Of a stretch of DNA of 64,000 nt, positions 23,651 through 34,775 are shown piece after piece. The stretch is from Lactuca virosa (taxonomy: Eukaryota; Streptophyta; Magnoliopsida; Asterales; Asteraceae): positions 177,380,791 to 177,444,790 of the forward strand of contig CAKMRJ010005634.1 of assembly GCA_928212115.1 (NCBI GenBank). Reading direction: 5' to 3'. Position numbers and translations under genes: made by a program. The notes under the pieces were generated by a model. It was not told where the DNA came from. It did no database searches and worked only from the letters and a program-made list of their open reading frames with translations. The number at the start of each line of letters is the position of its first letter. Position 1 is the stretch's first letter.

Positions 23651-24392
23651 TCTTGGCCGCAAACGGAGTTTGACCGTAAACGGTAGCTGACCGTGAAGGG
23701 TAACGGACCGTGAACCACCCTAGTACGCACATCATACCAGGGTTTACGCTTAGCATACAACCCAGTTTCCTTGGGACTTCACTTCTGACTTAATCCATTA
23801 ACTCTTTACGTCTAAAATATAGATCCATTTCCTTTAAGGCCTCCCAAGCCATAAAGTTATGAACTTTAGGTGCTTACATGCATGGTTGGGTCAAAACATG
23901 ATTTTGGTCCATTATACAAGCTTTAAGACCATCTAACCCTTGCATGGTTTTGGCTTAACCACCAAGATCTGATTTTTATGACCCTAGGTGCTTCTAAGAG
24001 TCCAAAAGGACAGCTCTTATGCTCTGGAACCAACAATACTCAAGAACTCCCAACAATGGGGTCAAAAAGGACATAAAAACACCAAATAAACAAATCTAAG
24101 CATACAATGGTCAAGTATGGAACTTGATACCTCATAAGAGTCAGAAATGGTGTCAATCCTCTGGATCTACAAGCTCTTGGTGGATCCTTTCTTCTTCTTC
24201 AAGCTCCTTTCTTCTTTTCTCACTAAAACAACACACAAACACTCTTAAATGGCTTCTAGAACACAAAGGCACACAAAGGGAGCTAGGGTTTTCGTGGTGG
24301 CTGAGTAAGAGTGAAGGGAGGCTGAACCAACAGGGGTTATGTTCTTTATATAGGGAGCAAACTCTAATTTTAGGGTTTAAGGATCTGCACAC

Positions 24393-24447
24393 GTACGCTG
24401 GGCGTACTCCTGGTACGCTGGGCGTACTCCTGGTACGTTGGGCGTAC
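24393..24447 (-). promoter_or_regulatory. Triple GTACGCTGGGCGTAC array in S
   Basis: Three copies of GTACGC(T/C)GGGCGTAC-type palindromes start at 24393, 24413 and 24433, exactly 20 bases apart and separated by TCCTG. The third has GTT in place of GCT. Two helical turns of spacing would place the sites on one face of the DNA. Confidence 0.5.
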
Positions 24448-24629
24448 GTGCTTGGCTTCCGCGTTTCCTTCTCCTGAGAATGTTGAGCATACATAGCAAT
24501 GTATGACCCACGTACGAGGTTCCTCAGCCCACTCTTAAGGGCCCAAAGTCAAAACCCAACCAAACAACCCATAAATTAATTAAGGAAAATACTCATAATA
24601 CCTGGAAAAATCCTGGATGTTACAAGTTA

Positions 24630-25614
24630 CTAATGCAAGAATTAAATTTTTGAGATGATAATACCTGGTCTCAGGATCCAGAAGACTTTTACTTACATAT
24701 TAGATAGGATGTTGGTCTCCGTTAAGAGCATTGGCTACGACAGCACTTACCGTACTTTAGGATGCCGAGAGGTAGATGAGAAGTGGTTCTCCATCTATAG
24801 GCTTCACTAGCAGTGGCGCGGAACTTAAGTATCTTTTGAGTTCCTGAAAAGCATCTTCGTGTTCTTCGGCCCATTCAAACTTCTTGTTCTTCTTCAAGAT
24901 ATCATAGAAGGGCTTACACCTTTATGAGGATCTTGAAATGAACTTTTGGAGTGCTGCTACTCTTCCGGTTACCCTTTGGATGTCTTTTGTTGAAGATGGA
25001 GATTTCAGCTTGATGATAGCTTTGATCTGCTCCAGGCTTGCTTCTATTACTCTCTTGGTTACCATATACCCAAGGAACTTGCTCGACTTCATCCCAAAGT
25101 GGCATTTAGACGGATTCAACTTCATGTTGTATTTGTCTAGAATGTCGAAGGCTTCTTTGAGATCCCTGAGATTATCTTACGCTTTCATGGACTTCACCAC
25201 CATGTCGTCAATGTAGACCTCCATGGTGTCCCCCAGCTTCTCTTTAAAAATCCGGTTCACCAGTCTTTGATATGTTGCACCTGCATTTTTAAGACCAAAA
25301 GGCATTACAGTGTAACAATATATATCTGTTAGTGTTATAAAGGCTGTATCTTCTTGATCGGATGGTTCCATCTGGATTTGTTGGAATCCTGCTGAAGCAT
25401 ACATGAAGGTTAAGAGTTTGTGGCCAACCGTTGCATCTATCATGGATTCAATGTGTGGTAGAGGAAAAGGATCCTTAGGACAAGCCTTGTTAACATCTGT
25501 GTAGTCTACAAATACTCGCCACTTTCCATTCTTCTTCTGTACGACAACTACATTAGCTAGCCATCTCGGGAACTTCACTTCCTTGATCATCCTTGTCTTG
25601 AGGAGCTTTTCCAC
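24630..25614 (-). pseudogene. pol: B reverse transcriptase
   Basis: From 25614 the minus strand reads MEKLLKTRMIKEVKFPRWLANVV, KKNGKWRVFVDYTDVNKACPKD and PFGLKNAGATYQRLVN, and the active-site box VYIDDMVVKS near 25200. KFLGYMVTKRVIEASLEQIKAI (about 25090-25030) is the thumb and connection. Beyond about 24910 the frame is broken, although WAEEHEDAF-like residues of the RNase H connection are still visible at about 24880-24840. S interrupts the rest. Confidence 0.85.
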
Positions 25615-25629
25615 TTCTTCTTGGATGAT

Positions 25630-26304
25630 CTAATTCCTTTTGGGTGAAAACTTCCTTCTCTTTTGATGTATCAGTGTGAAAGAAGGACTGATATTAAGTT
25701 TGTGAATGATAATACTCTTGTCTATACCTGTCATATCTTCGTGTTTCCATGCAAATGTTGCTGGAACCGCTTTCATCTCGTGGATCCATGGTCTACCCAA
25801 TATCACATTATAAGAAGATAAGGTGTCAATAACACATAAATTTTGTATAGAGTTTACCCCCTCTATGTGTATTGGTAGCTTTATCTCCCCGATGGTGTGT
25901 TTCGTTTCTCCACTAAATCCTATGAGGACCAAGGATCTTTTGATAATCTTTGATTCCGGGATGTTCATCCTCTTCACTGCGTCCAAGAGTATGATGTTGA
26001 CCGAGGATCCTCCGTCAACAAGGATCCTTCTGGCGAAGTGATTGGCAATGTATAGTGTTATCACGGGTCCGTCATGGTAAGGATCCTGGATCTCTTCCCT
26101 GTCCGTTTCGTCAAATGTGATTTCCTTTTCATTGCTAACCGAGGTATTCTTTCGTGGTCTATCCTCCTTTTCTGTTTTAGAGACATTGGCATTTCTTTTA
26201 TCCTGAGAATAAGAAGTACCACAAATGTTAGATCCGCCTGAGATAAGGTTAATTATCTTGGCGTTTGATGGTGGATCCTGGTTTCTTCGGGATCTTGTGA
26301 CCAT
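25630..26304 (-). pseudogene. pol: B aspartic protease region
   Basis: DGPVITLYIANHFARRILVD then GGSSVNIILLDAVKRM give the retropepsin site (DGGS at about 26010). VIDTLSSYNVILGRPWIHEM is the conserved protease C-terminal segment. The frame is open for 224 residues and ends at 25630, just upstream of RT. Confidence 0.8.
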
Positions 26305-27043
26305 CCTGGTTGTTCTCCTTGGATTTTTCTTTCTTTCTTCTGAGGATCTCTTTAAGATGCCCTTTGCTAAGGAGGTAGCTGATCTCCTTTCTTAGGGATA
26401 TGCAATCCTCCGTTATGTGACTTGTCTTTCCAACTGGTGGACTTGTTATCCTTCTTTGGCCACCTTGCTTTGTCTGCGAGATCCTACATAGCATAGATTA
26501 AACCTAAAACATCCACATAAAAAAAATAGCCAGTGGTCTTAGGAGGTTCCCCTTCCTCTCCTTCATCTTCGAGGGCATTAACCCTGTGATGATCTGCTTT
26601 AGAATAGGGTTCGATTTGTAGGATCTTCTTGGAGCCGAGGATTCGGCCTTCCTATTGGGATTCTCGTATTGACTTGAAGAGTTGCTCCTCTTCTGGACTT
26701 CTTTATCCTCTTTAAGCCTTATGAACCTCAATGCTCGGCACCTAACTTCGTCCAATCTCTTGCATGGAGTCATCATGAGATCTTCATAGAAGGGTGAATC
26801 CTTCCTTAGACCCATCTTCAAGGCCTCTACAGCAGTCGCCATGTCAATGTCGGTGATGCTCAGAGCTTCCCTGCCAAACCTGTTAACAAAATTCCTAAGT
26901 CGTTCCTTAGGATCCTGAACCACCCGATAGAGATCACTAGTGATCTTCTCGAAGGTTCTGCTACAAGAAAACTGGTTATTGGAAATATTGACTAAATGTG
27001 CAAATGAAGTAATAGAATAGGGAGGATCATTTAGCATCCATTT
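26249..27043 (-). pseudogene. gag: B gag, C-terminal half
   Basis: The retrotransposon gag domain is recognisable on the minus strand: SFAHLVNISNNQFSCSRTF, VVQDPKERLRNFVNRFGRE and TAVEALKMGLRKDSPFYEDL. A Lys/Ser-rich tail follows, then a His/Cys segment (KTSHITEDCISLRKEISYL) at about 26430. Frames change near 26500. The N-terminal half lies beyond insertion C at 34776-35598; the CATTT duplication marks the break. Confidence 0.8.
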
Positions 27044-27820
27044 TGATGGGTTTTGAGCATTCTAACACTTCCTAAGTGTACATGCAACCCTAATAACCTT
27101 GGATCTATGTTTGTCTAATAATCATGCAAAGTTGAATTCCAAGGTTATATTCCTATCTAGCATACATGGGGAACATTTTTTTAACTTGAATGAAAGATAG
27201 AATAACTTACCTTGTTGTTGATTATGATCCTTGAAACGTTGTGAGCCTAGCACCCCAAGTGTGATGCCTCAAATGCTTCACACAACACCAAATGCAAAGG
27301 AGTAAACTTTGATAGAATCTTACACTTGCAAAATCGGCTCTAGCCCTCTTGTTTCTTATGTGTAGCCAATTTTGGTGGAGAATGGGTTTCTTATATAGTG
27401 TTGACACATCTAGGGTTACACCATATAAACCCTAATGTGTCATGACTCTTCATTTCCATGACCCATGGGTTTGTAACTCCCATGAAGCATCCATGGAGCA
27501 TCCTATAGGTGGAACCCAACTTGATAATCCATGGAGCCTCTTAGCCCACTATATAAGATATGGAAGATTTACATAATCTACCCATATATTTAATTAGTTA
27601 TCTTTTGATCACTTAATTAATTCTAAATTAATTCTTGATCAAACTAATTAAATAATATTATTAATATATTAGAACTTATAATATATTAATAAACCATAAG
27701 TGTTATTTCTCTCATTTTCGTTTATCCAATTGCATGGTGCCATGCAACCCAAATGGACCATGCCGGGTCGGGTCAAGTACATACCAGAAATAGTTATGGA
27801 CTTAGACACCTTATCCAACA
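27044..27820 (-). repeat. C 3' LTR
   Basis: The LTR lies next to the polypurine tract GTGGGAGAC (minus strand, at 27821-27833). It carries TATATAAG on the minus strand near 27391-27398. An AT-rich block at about 27590-27680 contains TTGATCA on both sides of ATTAATT repeats, which the LTR of D shares. Confidence 0.9.
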
Positions 27821-28655
27821 GTCTCCCACTTGGATAAGTCTAATAACTATAACTGCAATACTTTAGGAACCGATCGGCAATCGTAGCTCTTTCAAGGTCT
27901 CTCGGAACTGAGAAGATGATGATACGCCATTTAAGATAAGTGATCATATAATCCTCTGTTCTAGATATCAGCCGGACAAATACATGGAACAATGTCTTAC
28001 TTATTGTCCAGCAGTTTGTTTCCCGATTTCCGATTTGTTTGACAAAGAACTTAATTGAACACATCAACTTAGTTCTGACCGGGCCCGGTACATAGGTCAA
28101 AACAAAATCATCGAGGGGCCCAGATATCAGCTTCTAATCCAAGAAGGAACAGATAAACTTCGACTCATATGTTTGTTCTACTACTCATTGAATTATACAC
28201 AAGAGCACGTTTTATAACATCGAGTTACCAATGCGTTTTCGTACAATCAATGCATAACCAACTCATAAGTAACAAATCATATATCTAGGTTTGAAGACTT
28301 ATATGATATTACCGTCTCACGATCACTCGAGATAAATTCCATGAAGTGATTCCAGTGAGCGTGGGTTGAGTCCAATGCTCAGAACTTATGAGCACTCATG
28401 AGTGTTGTAGCCATGTCCAACAACTTAGACCTCTGCAACCAATCATGACAGTCTTGATTCATACCTACTTCCGACATATGACCGACTGTGGAGGTTCGAA
28501 TAATATGATATACCAAACATAAGTATTCTGGAAGTCAAAACATGCAAAAGAAATATAGTAAACGATCGACAAGAGATAGCAACACATTACTCATAAATAA
28601 AACACCTTTTATTCATCATCTAATGTCAATTACACTTTACAAATTTCAAGGTTAT
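27821..28655 (-). other. C 3' untranslated region
   Basis: About 830 bases lie between the pol stop and the LTR. They start with the polypurine tract next to the LTR. Element D has a clearly related region at 42634-43500. No domain is visible in the short open frames. Conservation between two families suggests a cis-acting or promoter role, which is inference. Confidence 0.6.
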
Positions 28656-30197
28656 CTAACTACTAAATCTAATATCATCCTTCAGCCCTATGCTTCGAGC
28701 ATGCTGGAGATGCTTAACCCGAATCAGTCCCTTCGTGAGGGGATCTGCTGGATTCTCATCCGATGATACCCTCTTTGCCACGAGGAGTCCATCTTCTATT
28801 CGATGTCTGATGAAATGGTATTTTCTGTCGATGTGTCTGGATCTCCCGTGATCCCTTGGTTCCTTGGCTAAGGCAACTGCACTTTCACTATCACATAAAA
28901 TTTCCATTGGCTCTTTAATAGCAGGTACACCTCCAAGGTCTCCAATGAAGTTCTTCAGCCATATCGCCTCCTTTGTTGCCTCGCTAGCTGCTATATACTC
29001 TTATTCGCAAGTTGAATCAGCCATTGTCTCTTGCTTGGAACTCTTCCAAGAAATTGCTCCTCCATTTAAGGTAAAGACCCAGCCTGACTGAGAGCGGAAA
29101 TTATCCCTATCAGTCTGAAAGCTAGCATCACTATACCCTACAACTCTCAAGTCTTCACTCCCACCGAGGGTAAGGACCCAGTCCTTAGTCCTCCGTAGGT
29201 ACTTGAGGATATTCTTTACCGCCGTCCAGTGTGCCTTGCCAGGGTTCCCCTGATACCTGCTAACCATGCTCAAAGCAAAGGCTACATCAGGTCGAGTACA
29301 CGTCATAGCATACATGATCGATCCTACAGCCGAAGCATAAGGTATTCGACTCATTTCTGCTATCTCAGCCTCAGTACTAGGGCTTTGTGTCTTACTCAAT
29401 CTGGCATTAGTCTGGATGGGTAACTCTCCTTTCTTGGAGTCCTGCATGCCGAATCTCTTCAACACCTTATCCAAGTAAGTACTCTGACTAAGTCCAATTA
29501 GTCTTTTACTCCGGTCTCTCAAGATCCTTATCCCTAGAATATAGGCAGCTTCTCCTAGGTCCTTCATAGAGAAACACTTCCCAAGCCAGGACTTAACTTC
29601 CTGCAGAGTTGGGATGTCATTTCCTATGAGTAGTATGTCATCCACATACAATACCAAAAAGCTAACTATACTCCCACTAGCCTTGACATATACACAAGAT
29701 TCATCTTCACTCCTAGAAAAGCCAAATTCCTTGACTTTCTCATCAAAGCAAAGATTCCATCTGCGAGGTGCTTGCTTTAACCCATAAATGGATTTCTCAA
29801 GCTTACACACTCTATTAGGGTACTCTGTGTTGACAAAACCCTCTGGCTGACTCATGTAAACATCCTCAGCCAACTTTCCATTAAGGAAAGCGGTTTTGAC
29901 ATCCATTTGCCATATTTCATAGTCATGAAATGCGGCTATGGCTAACAGAACCCTAATAGACTTAATCTTGGCCACTGGAGAAAAGGTCTCATCATAATCA
30001 ACTCCCGGAGTTTGTGAGAAACCCTTTGCAACCAGTCGTGCCTTATAAGTGTGTACATTACCATCCATGTCGGTCTTCTTCTTGAAGATCCATTTGCACC
30101 CTACAGTCTTACGACCTGGTACATTCTCAACCAAGTTCCAAACTTGATTGTCATACATGGACTGTATCTCGCTGACCATTGCCATTGCCTCTTCCAC
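28656..30197 (-). pseudogene. pol: C reverse transcriptase and RNase H
   Basis: RT runs on the minus strand from 30197: [63 protein letters not shown] and LVLYVDDILLIGND. RNase H follows with YASAVGSIMYAMTCTRPD, GYSDASFQTDRDNFRSQSGW and SWKSSKQETMADSTCE. A single stop at about 28999-29001 precedes EYIAASEATKEA; the frame then continues to CDSESAVALAKEPRDH and NPADPLTKGL (stop near 28656). A one-base loss near 30195 separates it from the integrase frame. All catalytic motifs appear present. Confidence 0.9.
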
Positions 30198-31837
30198 TTG
30201 GCTGACTCAGGGCCTGCCATGGCTTCCGCGTAACTGTTAGGTTCATCCAGACCTATCAGTGTCTCATCACTGATAAGTGTATCACCTTCCACAGTAATAT
30301 GGAATCCATAGTAATGCTCAGGTGCATTCCTAACCCTTGTGGAACGCCTCAGAGGTACAGACTTGTCAATTGGCTCAACAGAAGTTTCCTCCTCAAGTTG
30401 AGTGCTAGGGTTTGAAGTTCCTTCACCACTTGACTCTTGAATTTCTTCAAGGTCAACTTGCCTCCCACTGTCTCCTTGGCTTATGAACTCTCTCTCTCGA
30501 AAGAAAGCCCTCCTAGCTACAAAGGCCACATTCTCACTAGGTCTGTAGAAGAGGTAACCAAAGGATTTCTGTGGGTAGCCGATGAAAATACACCTCTCAC
30601 TTCGAGGTTCGAGCTTATCATGAGTCTTGCGTCTCACGAAAGCCTCGCAACCCCAAATCTTAATGTGGTCTAGTTTGGGTACTTTACCAGTCCACATCTC
30701 ATGAGGAGTTTTGGCAACTTTCTTTGTGGGAACTAGATTAAGGATATGGGCGGCAGTCTCTAAGGCATACCCCCAAAATGAGATTGGTAGCAAAGCTCGA
30801 CTCATCATGGAACGAACCATATCCAACAAGGTTCGATTACGCCTCTCAGCTACACCATTCAACTGTGGTGTCCTGGGAGGTGTCAATTGTGAGACAATCC
30901 CACATTCCCTAAGATATTTGAGGAACTCTGAACTAAGATACTCACCACCTCGATCGGATCGAAGCATCTTAATGTTCCTGCCTAATTGATTCTCGACTTC
31001 CTGTTTAAACTCTTTAAACCTCTCAAAAGTCTCTGACTTATGCTTGATTAAGTAGACATATCCATATCTACTGTAATCATCAGTAAAAGTCAAATAATAA
31101 CGATTAGCATCCCTTGTGGCATGTTTGAAGGGCCCACACACATCCGTGTGTATAAGATCCAACAAACCTTCACCCCTCTCACAAGAACCTGTGAAGGGTG
31201 ACTTTGTCATTTTTCCAAGTAAGCATGATTCGCAACTATCATCTGACTTTAGGTTAAATGACTCCAATACTCCATCCTTTTGGAGTTGGCCTATGCGTTT
31301 CTTGCTTATATGTCCAAGACTACAATGCCATAATGATGCTTTATCCAAGTTATTATCATTAACAGAATCAATACACAATACATTATTTCCTAAGTTATCA
31401 ACCACAGATACAGTTTCATACACACCATCACAAGGTAATGCTTTAAAATAAAGAACATTATTAAAGAAAGCATTAATCGAACCAACTTCATTATCAAATG
31501 AAAAGGTGAAACCTTGTTTATACAATGCATGAAAGGAAATAATATTTCTTGCCATTTCTGGCGAATAACAACATTTATTCAAATCTAAACTAAACCCACT
31601 ACTTAGCGATAAAGTATAAACTCCAATCTTGGTGACAGGTAAAGCTTTCCTATTCCCCATGATTAAGTTTATTCTTCCATGCTCCACATTCTCACTTCTT
31701 CTTAGTCCCTACAAATCAGAACATATATGAATACCACAACCGGTATCAAGGACCCAAGAGTTAGAATGGGGTGAGTTATTAGATAAGATAGTGTAAATAC
31801 CTGCATGGTTGGGTTTAACTTTCCCATCCTTCACATC
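30198..31837 (-). pseudogene. pol: C protease and integrase
   Basis: The protease box SWVLDTGCGIHIC (about 31780-31740) is followed by one stop codon near 31709. From 31687 the frame is open for over 490 residues: LWHCSLGHISKKRI and CESCLLGKMTKSPF (zinc domain), HTDVCGPFKHATRD, TFTDDYSRYGYVY, LRSDRGGEYLS and RTPQLNGVAERRNRTLLDMV (D,D,E core), then the copia GCEAFVRRKTHDKLEPRS segment and an acidic linker LRRSTRVRNAPEHYYG. The lesions are few, so loss of function is recent. Confidence 0.9.
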
Positions 31838-32704
31838 TTACTGGTACTTTGGGCAGTTTCGCTTCCAATGTGACTTTTCATGGCAATAGAAGCATTCAGC
31901 CTCTTTAGGGTCAGAAGAAGGAGTGACAAAACCTTTCTTGGTTCCACTTGAAGAAGAGCCATCAAGGGTCCTAGCCTTGGTACCCTTCGAAGAGCTCTTC
32001 CTCTTCTTCCCTCTACCTTTCCCGATTGCCAAAACCGGGGCGGAGTTTGGAGTAGGAGTGTTAACAACCGACTTACCCTTAAGACCTGTTTCTGCGGTCT
32101 TGAGGAGTCCCTGAAGTTTGCTGAGTGTGACCTCTTCCTTATTCATGTGATATGTCATGCGGAATTGATCATAGCACGATGGTAAGGAGTGCAAAATGAT
32201 ATCTATTGCAAGCTCCTCAGGGAAGTTCACATTAAGCTTCAGCAACCGATCCACATACCTTTGCATTTTCTGCATGTGGCTCGTGACGGATTCCCCGTCC
32301 TTCATCATGGTTGTTATGATAGAGCATGTGATTTCATACCTCTCTTGTCGTGCACTTTGATGGTATCTTTCCATCAGATCTTGGTGCATTTCAAAAGGGT
32401 AGAAGTCCTCATAGGACTTTTGGAGTTCCGCTGTCATGGTGGCCAACATGATGCATGCCACTTTTGTAGCATCCCTTTCATGTGCCCGGAAGTCAGCGAT
32501 CTCCTGGGGAGTTGCAGTGGTCTCATCAATCTCCTTAAGCTCCTTGTCAAGGACATATTCTTTGTCCTCGTAGCGGGTAATCATCCTGATGTTTCTGATC
32601 CATTCATTGAAGTTGGATCCATCAAAAGTGACTTTCCCACACAAGTTCATAAGGGTAAAGGAGCCATTAGGATTAGAGCCAGAAGCAGCATTGTTTGAAG
32701 ACAT
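31838..32704 (-). CDS. gag: C Gag protein, intact
   Basis: An open frame of 288 residues starts MSSNNAASGSNPNGSF at 32704, just after the leader. It has a UBN2-type gag core (GSNFNEWIRNIRMITRYEDKE... and LHSLPSCYDQFRMTYHMNKEE) and a CCHC zinc knuckle CFYCHEKSHWKRNCPKY near the end, preceded by a basic stretch GKGRGKKRKSS. Length and layout fit copia gag. The stop at 31838 comes just before the protease frame and may be a decayed sense codon, since copia elements usually read gag-pol as one frame. It could still make a capsid protein, and might act in trans for related elements such as D. Confidence 0.8.
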   Translation of the reverse strand: MSSNNAASGSNPNGSFTLMNLCGKVTFDGSNFNEWIRNIRMITRYEDKEYVLDKELKEIDETTATPQEIADFRAHERDATKVACIMLATMTAELQKSYEDFYPFEMHQDLMERYHQSARQERYEITCSIITTMMKDGESVTSHMQKMQRYVDRLLKLNVNFPEELAIDIILHSLPSCYDQFRMTYHMNKEEVTLSKLQGLLKTAETGLKGKSVVNTPTPNSAPVLAIGKGRGKKRKSSSKGTKARTLDGSSSSGTKKGFVTPSSDPKEAECFYCHEKSHWKRNCPKYQ

Positions 32705-33613
32705 CTGAAAGAAGAGAACAAGATTAGTTTAGATATTAAGAGAGTCCTTAATAAAACACCCAAATGTAATATTAAGGCTAGGATCCAATCACAATATATT
32801 ATAACTTAGAAGAGGTATGCCGTAATCCAAGCTATAACATATTTGAAAGGTAGGTGAATGACGATTCACCAATTTCCACCATGAAAAACGAAATATAAAT
32901 ATTAGGTTTTTAATTGGTTCTTAGAAATTCCTAGATTTTTTGAGATTCAATGAACTTTTCAAAGGCATGTTTCAATCTCGAGTGTGCCCTCCAAGTTTTG
33001 TGACTGGGATACCGAGGATCACAAAACGAGGTGTGAAGTAACCATGCAAATCACTTGGTACCCTCAAGGTTTATCACTCAATCGATGTGCCGGTAAACCA
33101 CACACGCTCCACCGATGCTATGGTAAACCTTAAGTCACCCTTTACCTACCTTGTTAAGTCCAAGTTAGTGTGTCGGTTAACCACACACGCTCCACCAACG
33201 ACTTAAACAAAGTGTAAAGTGTAATTTCATGGATTAGCACCTTATTCACATTTTTCCTAAAGTAACTAAGATTGGGAATTTAATAAAATCATTTAGTTAC
33301 TTTATAATATTCATCATACTTTTAATGAGAATTTATAAGTCCTTGTCTTACCCGTTCGGCTAACGACCCTCCACCGATCAAGGAAGCGGTGGGTGAGAGT
33401 GGACACCCATTAAGTTGCCATTTTATAGGCAACAACCTTATACCCCCCTTATAGACCGGCTTCGTGAATGAGGCGTACTAGCGGTAAGACGACTTGTTGT
33501 TATACATATATATATATTAGTAACTTATAATATTATAAAGTATAAGGGTTGAATTTTAACTTTTAAAATTCTAAGGGTTGGAACTAAAGTTTTAATCAAG
33601 ACTTTACATGTTC

Positions 33614-33635
33614 CAAAACTTGAGGGCAAGTTTTG
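33614..33635 (-). other. Leader hairpin 1 in C
   Basis: CAAAACTTG and CAAGTTTTG form a perfect 9-bp inverted repeat around a 4-base centre (AGGG on the plus strand). Confidence 0.7.
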
Positions 33636-33761
33636 TAAACTTCCAAAACTTTTCATTTCTTATAACTTATGAATTAATTGACTAATAAAAATGAAGACTC
33701 TACATTTTTATAACTCTTGTGTTCTTTTAATGGCTTTAATAAAAGTGAGGCTTTTGGTTTT

Positions 33762-33785
33762 CCATAACTTGAGGACAAGTTATGG
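33762..33785 (-). other. Leader hairpin 2 in C
   Basis: CCATAACTTG and CAAGTTATGG form a perfect 10-bp inverted repeat around AGGA (UCCU in the element's own RNA). Compared with hairpin 1, the third base pair is changed on both sides, so pairing is kept. Confidence 0.75.
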
Positions 33786-33989
33786 ACTCCATTAAAACAC
33801 ATTATGATCATGAATTAAACTACCATGAAGGTTACAAACAATTCCTATGATCATCTAATCTTCATAAGTTCAAGAACATGAATATGAACACTTTCAAGAA
33901 TCAAAAATTACACTTAAAAAAAACTTGTAATTTAACGATTTTTTTTTTCAAGCTGTTTACACACAAAAAAAAACAACAAACAAACAAAC

Positions 33990-34006
33990 CTAGGCTCTGA
34001 TACCAC
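33990..34006 (-). other. C primer-binding site
   Basis: On the minus strand TGGTATCAGAGCCTAGG lies one base after the 5' LTR, matching initiator methionine tRNA. Confidence 0.9.
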
Positions 34007-34770
34007 TGATGGGTTTTGAGCATTCTAACACTTCCTAAGTGTACATGCAACCCTAATAACCTTGGATCTATGTTTGTCTAATAATCATGCAAAGTTGAAT
34101 TCCAAGGTTATATTCCTATCTAGCATACATGGGGAACATTTTTAACTTGAATGAAAGATAGAATAACTTACCTTGTTGTTGATTATGATCCTTGAAACCT
34201 TGTGAGCCTAGCACCCCAAGTGTGATGCCTCAAATGCTTCACACAACACCAAATGCAAAGGAGTAAACTTTGAGAGAATCTTACACTTGCAAAATCGGCT
34301 CTAGCCCTCTTGTTTCTTATGTGTAGCCAATTTTGGTGGAGAATGGGTTTCTTATATAGTGTTGACACATCTAGGGTTACACCATGTAAACCCTAATGTG
34401 TCATGAATCTTCATTTCCATGACCCATGGGTTTGTAACTCCCATGGAGCATCCTATAGGTGGAACCCAACTTGATAATCCATGGAGCCTCTTAGCCCACT
34501 ATATAAGATATGGAAGATTTACATAATCTACCCATATATTTAATTAGTTATCTTTTGATCACTTAATTAATTCTAAATTAATTCTTGATCAAACTAATTA
34601 AATAATATTATTAATATATTAGAACTTATAATATATTAATAAACCATAAGTGTTATTTCTCTCATTTTAGTTTATCCAATTGCATGGTGCCATGCAACCC
34701 AAATGGACCATGTCGGGTCGGGTCAAGTACATACCAGAAATAGTTATGGACTTAGACACCTTATCCAACA
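34007..34770 (-). repeat. C 5' LTR (promoter LTR)
   Basis: 764-bp LTR. A TATATAAG box on the minus strand at 34351-34358 is the likely core promoter. One 13-base shortfall against the 3' LTR lies at about 34440, where CCATG...GCATCC is single rather than double. Confidence 0.9.
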
Positions 34771-34775
34771 CATTT

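Larger units (their letters stand above)
22283..24624 (-). mobile_element. S: solo gypsy LTR inside B pol
   Basis: The 2342-bp insertion starts TGTAACATCC and ends with the exact inverse GGATGTTACA. AGTTA flanks it at 22278-22282 and 24625-24629. There is no primer-binding site, coding region or second LTR. Its conserved boxes (GAGGTGAG near 23170, GTACGC palindromes, tandem repeats) run in reverse relative to A, so it lies on the minus strand. The open frames within it are not genes. Confidence 0.9.
32705..33989 (-). other. C long structured leader
   Basis: The leader between the primer-binding site and gag is about 1.3 kb. It contains repeated CCACACACGCTCCACC blocks (near 33095 and 33187) and hairpins at 33614 and 33762. 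The same blocks occur in the leader of D at 47030-48486, so the leader is conserved in the family. Confidence 0.7.
27044..34770 (-). mobile_element. C: young, nearly complete copia element
   Basis: CATTT flanks the element at 27039-27043 and 34771-34775. LTRs are 777 bp (27044-27820) and 764 bp (34007-34770), both TGATGGG...CCAACA. They differ by about six or seven substitutions, a 2-base run length difference and one 11-13-base deletion next to a short direct repeat (GCATCC). Gag is intact and pol is almost open, so this is the youngest autonomous-type element in the window. The lineage within copia is not fixed; the polyprotein resembles TNT1-94-type annotations. Confidence 0.92.

Noticed and set aside
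22468..24494. Open frames within 22.3-24.6 kb on both strands
   Set aside because: They lie in solo LTR S, overlap its tandem repeats and palindromes, and show no protein family features.
27840..28100. 86-residue frame in the C 3' UTR
   Set aside because: The matching region in D has no equivalent frame and no domain is visible; treated as untranslated.
33614..33785. Direct equivalence of the leader hairpins with the GGAG-loop packaging stems of animal retroviruses
   Set aside because: The AGGA loop is on the plus strand; the element is transcribed from the minus strand, where the loop reads UCCU.
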